From contig JAAZDL010000081.1 of assembly GCA_012512795.1 (NCBI GenBank), positions 1 through 8,041 of the forward strand: a stretch of DNA of 8,041 bases, given 5' to 3'. The notes beneath the pieces were generated by a model that was not told where the DNA came from, did not search any database, and was given only the letters and a program-made list of their open reading frames with translations. A program made the translations under genes and the position numbers. Shown in pieces: positions 7,390 through 8,041 of the stretch. Each line of letters starts with the position of its first letter. Positions within the stretch are counted from its first letter, which is position 1. The stretch is from Mycoplasmatota bacterium (GTDB lineage: Bacteria; Bacillota_I; Bacilli_A; RF39; UBA660).

Positions 7390-7489
7390 TTACCAATTCA
7401 CTATTAGGCGAATTGGTGCTAGTATCACACTAGCCAACCCCTTTTTATTCTTTTTTCCGGACTGTCACGGGGGGTGGCAGTCCTTTTTT
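7390..7489 (+). ncRNA. Candidate structured small RNA of about 100 nt, family unknown
   Basis: Between a consensus-like promoter and an intrinsic terminator lies a compact structured segment without a usable reading frame. Hairpin 1 pairs ACCAATTC (7392-7399) with GAATTGGT (7410-7417), with a 10-base loop ACTATTAGGC. Hairpin 2 pairs GCTAGT (7418-7423) with ACTAGC (7429-7434) around loop ATCAC and follows hairpin 1 directly. A single-stranded CCAACCCC plus U-rich linker (7435-7456) leads to the terminator hairpin. TTGG in the 3' arm of hairpin 1 can also pair with CCAA at 7434-7437, so two folds compete. It does not resemble SRP RNA, 6S RNA, tmRNA, RNase P RNA or a riboswitch that I recognise. 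The C-rich linker could pair with G-rich target sites, which is inference. The RNA lies between recG and the nifJ 3' end and converges on nifJ. Confidence 0.6.
7459..7489 (+). terminator. Strong intrinsic terminator of the plus-strand small RNA
   Basis: GGACTGTCAC (7459-7468) pairs with GTGGCAGTCC (7474-7483) over 10 pairs, one of them G-U, around a GGGGG loop. Six T residues (7484-7489) follow. The opposite strand has A residues on the needed side, so this terminator works only in the plus direction. That shows that a rightward transcript ends here, although no plus-strand protein gene exists. Its high G+C stands out sharply against the surrounding AT-rich DNA. Confidence 0.88.
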
Positions 7490-7497
7490 ATGCACTT

Positions 7498-7523
7498 AAA
7501 AAGATTGAGTAATCAATCTTTTT
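7498..7523 (-). terminator. Terminator of nifJ, containing its stop codon; probably bidirectional
   Basis: A perfect inverted repeat AAAAAGATTGA (7498-7508) / TCAATCTTTTT (7513-7523) with a 4-base spacer forms an 11-pair stem. It has A residues on one side and T residues on the other on both strands, the classic bidirectional form. The nifJ stop TGA (7513-7515) is part of the stem, and the last Lys-Asp codons form the rest of the arm. It lies 8 bases from the end of the plus-strand small-RNA terminator, so two converging transcription units end back to back here. Confidence 0.82.
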
Positions 7524-8041
7524 GTGTTTTATTTTCATAATCTTTAAAATAGTTATATCTCTTTTTAGCTGTATCTAAATTCTCTTGATATAGTTTTTCA
7601 AATTCTTCTTTGTTTTTAGTTTCAAGATTTTTATATCTAAGTTCTCTTTTAAATACAGTAGTATACGAATCAAAGTCAGGTTCTTTTGAATCAAGTGTTA
7701 AACTATCATTTTCAGGATTATACCTCATAAGTATGTTATAACCAACATCAACAAGAAGTTTTTGTTCATCAAGAGAACTTTCAAGACCACCGTATATACC
7801 TTGTTCTATACATGGACTATAAGCAATTATTAAAGATGGGCCTTTATGTTCTTTTGCTTCTTTAAATACTTTTAATGTTTGTTGCATATTAGCTCCCATA
7901 GAAACACTAGCAACATATACATTAGGTATAGCCATAGCTATTTTAAATAAATCTTTTTTATTTTCATACTTTCCACTAGATGCAAATTCAGCAACGCCTC
8001 CTGCTCTAGTTGATTTAGATTTTTGACCACCTGTATTAGAA
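7513..8041 (-). CDS. nifJ: Pyruvate:ferredoxin (flavodoxin) oxidoreductase, C-terminal part
   Basis: The frame is open from the right edge to TGA at 7513, giving the last 175 or so residues of a protein that is normally about 1170 long; the start is outside the window. The enzyme converts pyruvate and CoA to acetyl-CoA and CO2 and passes electrons to ferredoxin or flavodoxin in anaerobes. The segment starts SNTGGQKSKSTRAGGVAEFA, the thiamine diphosphate/Mg-binding end of domain VI. It continues with VYVASVSMGANMQQTLK and PSLIIAYSPCIEQGI, where the Cys matches the conserved ligand of the cluster nearest the thiamine in known PFOR structures. RYNPENDSLTLDSKEP is also diagnostic. The tail ends with the usual lysine-rich helix. 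No frameshift is seen. It points to an anaerobic fermentative host. An internal ATG at 7935 is not the real start. Confidence 0.95.
   Translation of the reverse strand, partial: SNTGGQKSKSTRAGGVAEFASSGKYENKKDLFKIAMAIPNVYVASVSMGANMQQTLKVFKEAKEHKGPSLIIAYSPCIEQGIYGGLESSLDEQKLLVDVGYNILMRYNPENDSLTLDSKEPDFDSYTTVFKRELRYKNLETKNKEEFEKLYQENLDTAKKRYNYFKDYENKTQKD

Noticed and set aside
7390..7489. T-box, riboswitch or tracrRNA reading of the structured RNA
   Set aside because: The GGGGTGG string recalls a T-box, but the segment is far too short, the bulge sequence does not match and no plus-strand gene follows. No CRISPR repeat or cas gene is present.
1392..7515. Mycoplasma genetic code (TGA as Trp)
   Set aside because: TGA ends nifJ inside its terminator hairpin and ends the VirB4 N-domain gene at an ATGA junction, and Trp is encoded by TGG in the genes read.

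Overview
The window is an AT-rich bacterial stretch in which every protein gene lies on the minus strand, so genes are read from right to left. It looks like a low-GC Bacilli/Tenericutes-type genome, for example an uncultured gut Mollicutes-like (RF39/Erysipelotrichia-like) lineage. That placement is inferred from composition, from the Bacilli-type YebC2 protein and from the transfer genes; no marker gene in the window fixes it. TGA is used as a stop (end of nifJ, and the ATGA junction before virB4) and TGG encodes Trp, so the code is the standard bacterial one and not the Mycoplasma/Spiroplasma code.

Right part (about 4500-8041) holds housekeeping genes. The C-terminal end of a pyruvate:ferredoxin oxidoreductase (nifJ) enters from the right edge. 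It ends in a long hairpin that contains its stop codon. A 270-base non-coding stretch follows. On the plus strand it carries what looks like a complete, stand-alone small RNA unit: a TTGACA-17-TAGTAT promoter, two perfect hairpins, a C/U-rich linker and a strong GC-rich intrinsic terminator. The minus-strand promoter(s) of recG lie next to it. recG (replication-fork helicase) and yebC (YebC2-type translation factor) form a tight two-gene operon that ends in a terminator overlapping the yebC stop codon.

Left part (1-4375) holds a conjugation / type IV secretion gene cluster with its own promoter and good translational linkage. Its order is a large TrbL/VirB6-like polytopic membrane protein, a PrgI/VirB3-like small membrane protein, a protein resembling the detached N-terminal domain of VirB4, and the VirB4 ATPase body (left edge, incomplete). 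Together these would form the inner-membrane platform and motor of a DNA-transfer channel of the Gram-positive ICE type. Its sampled composition looks somewhat richer in G+C than recG. No integrase, relaxase, coupling protein (VirD4), pilin-like gene or obvious att repeat is visible, so the cluster's status as an integrative element is inferred.

The most unusual items are the orphan structured RNA at about 7390-7489, the splitting of VirB4 into two cistrons, the transfer operon starting about 155 bases beyond a housekeeping gene, and the repeated use of stop codons inside terminator stems.
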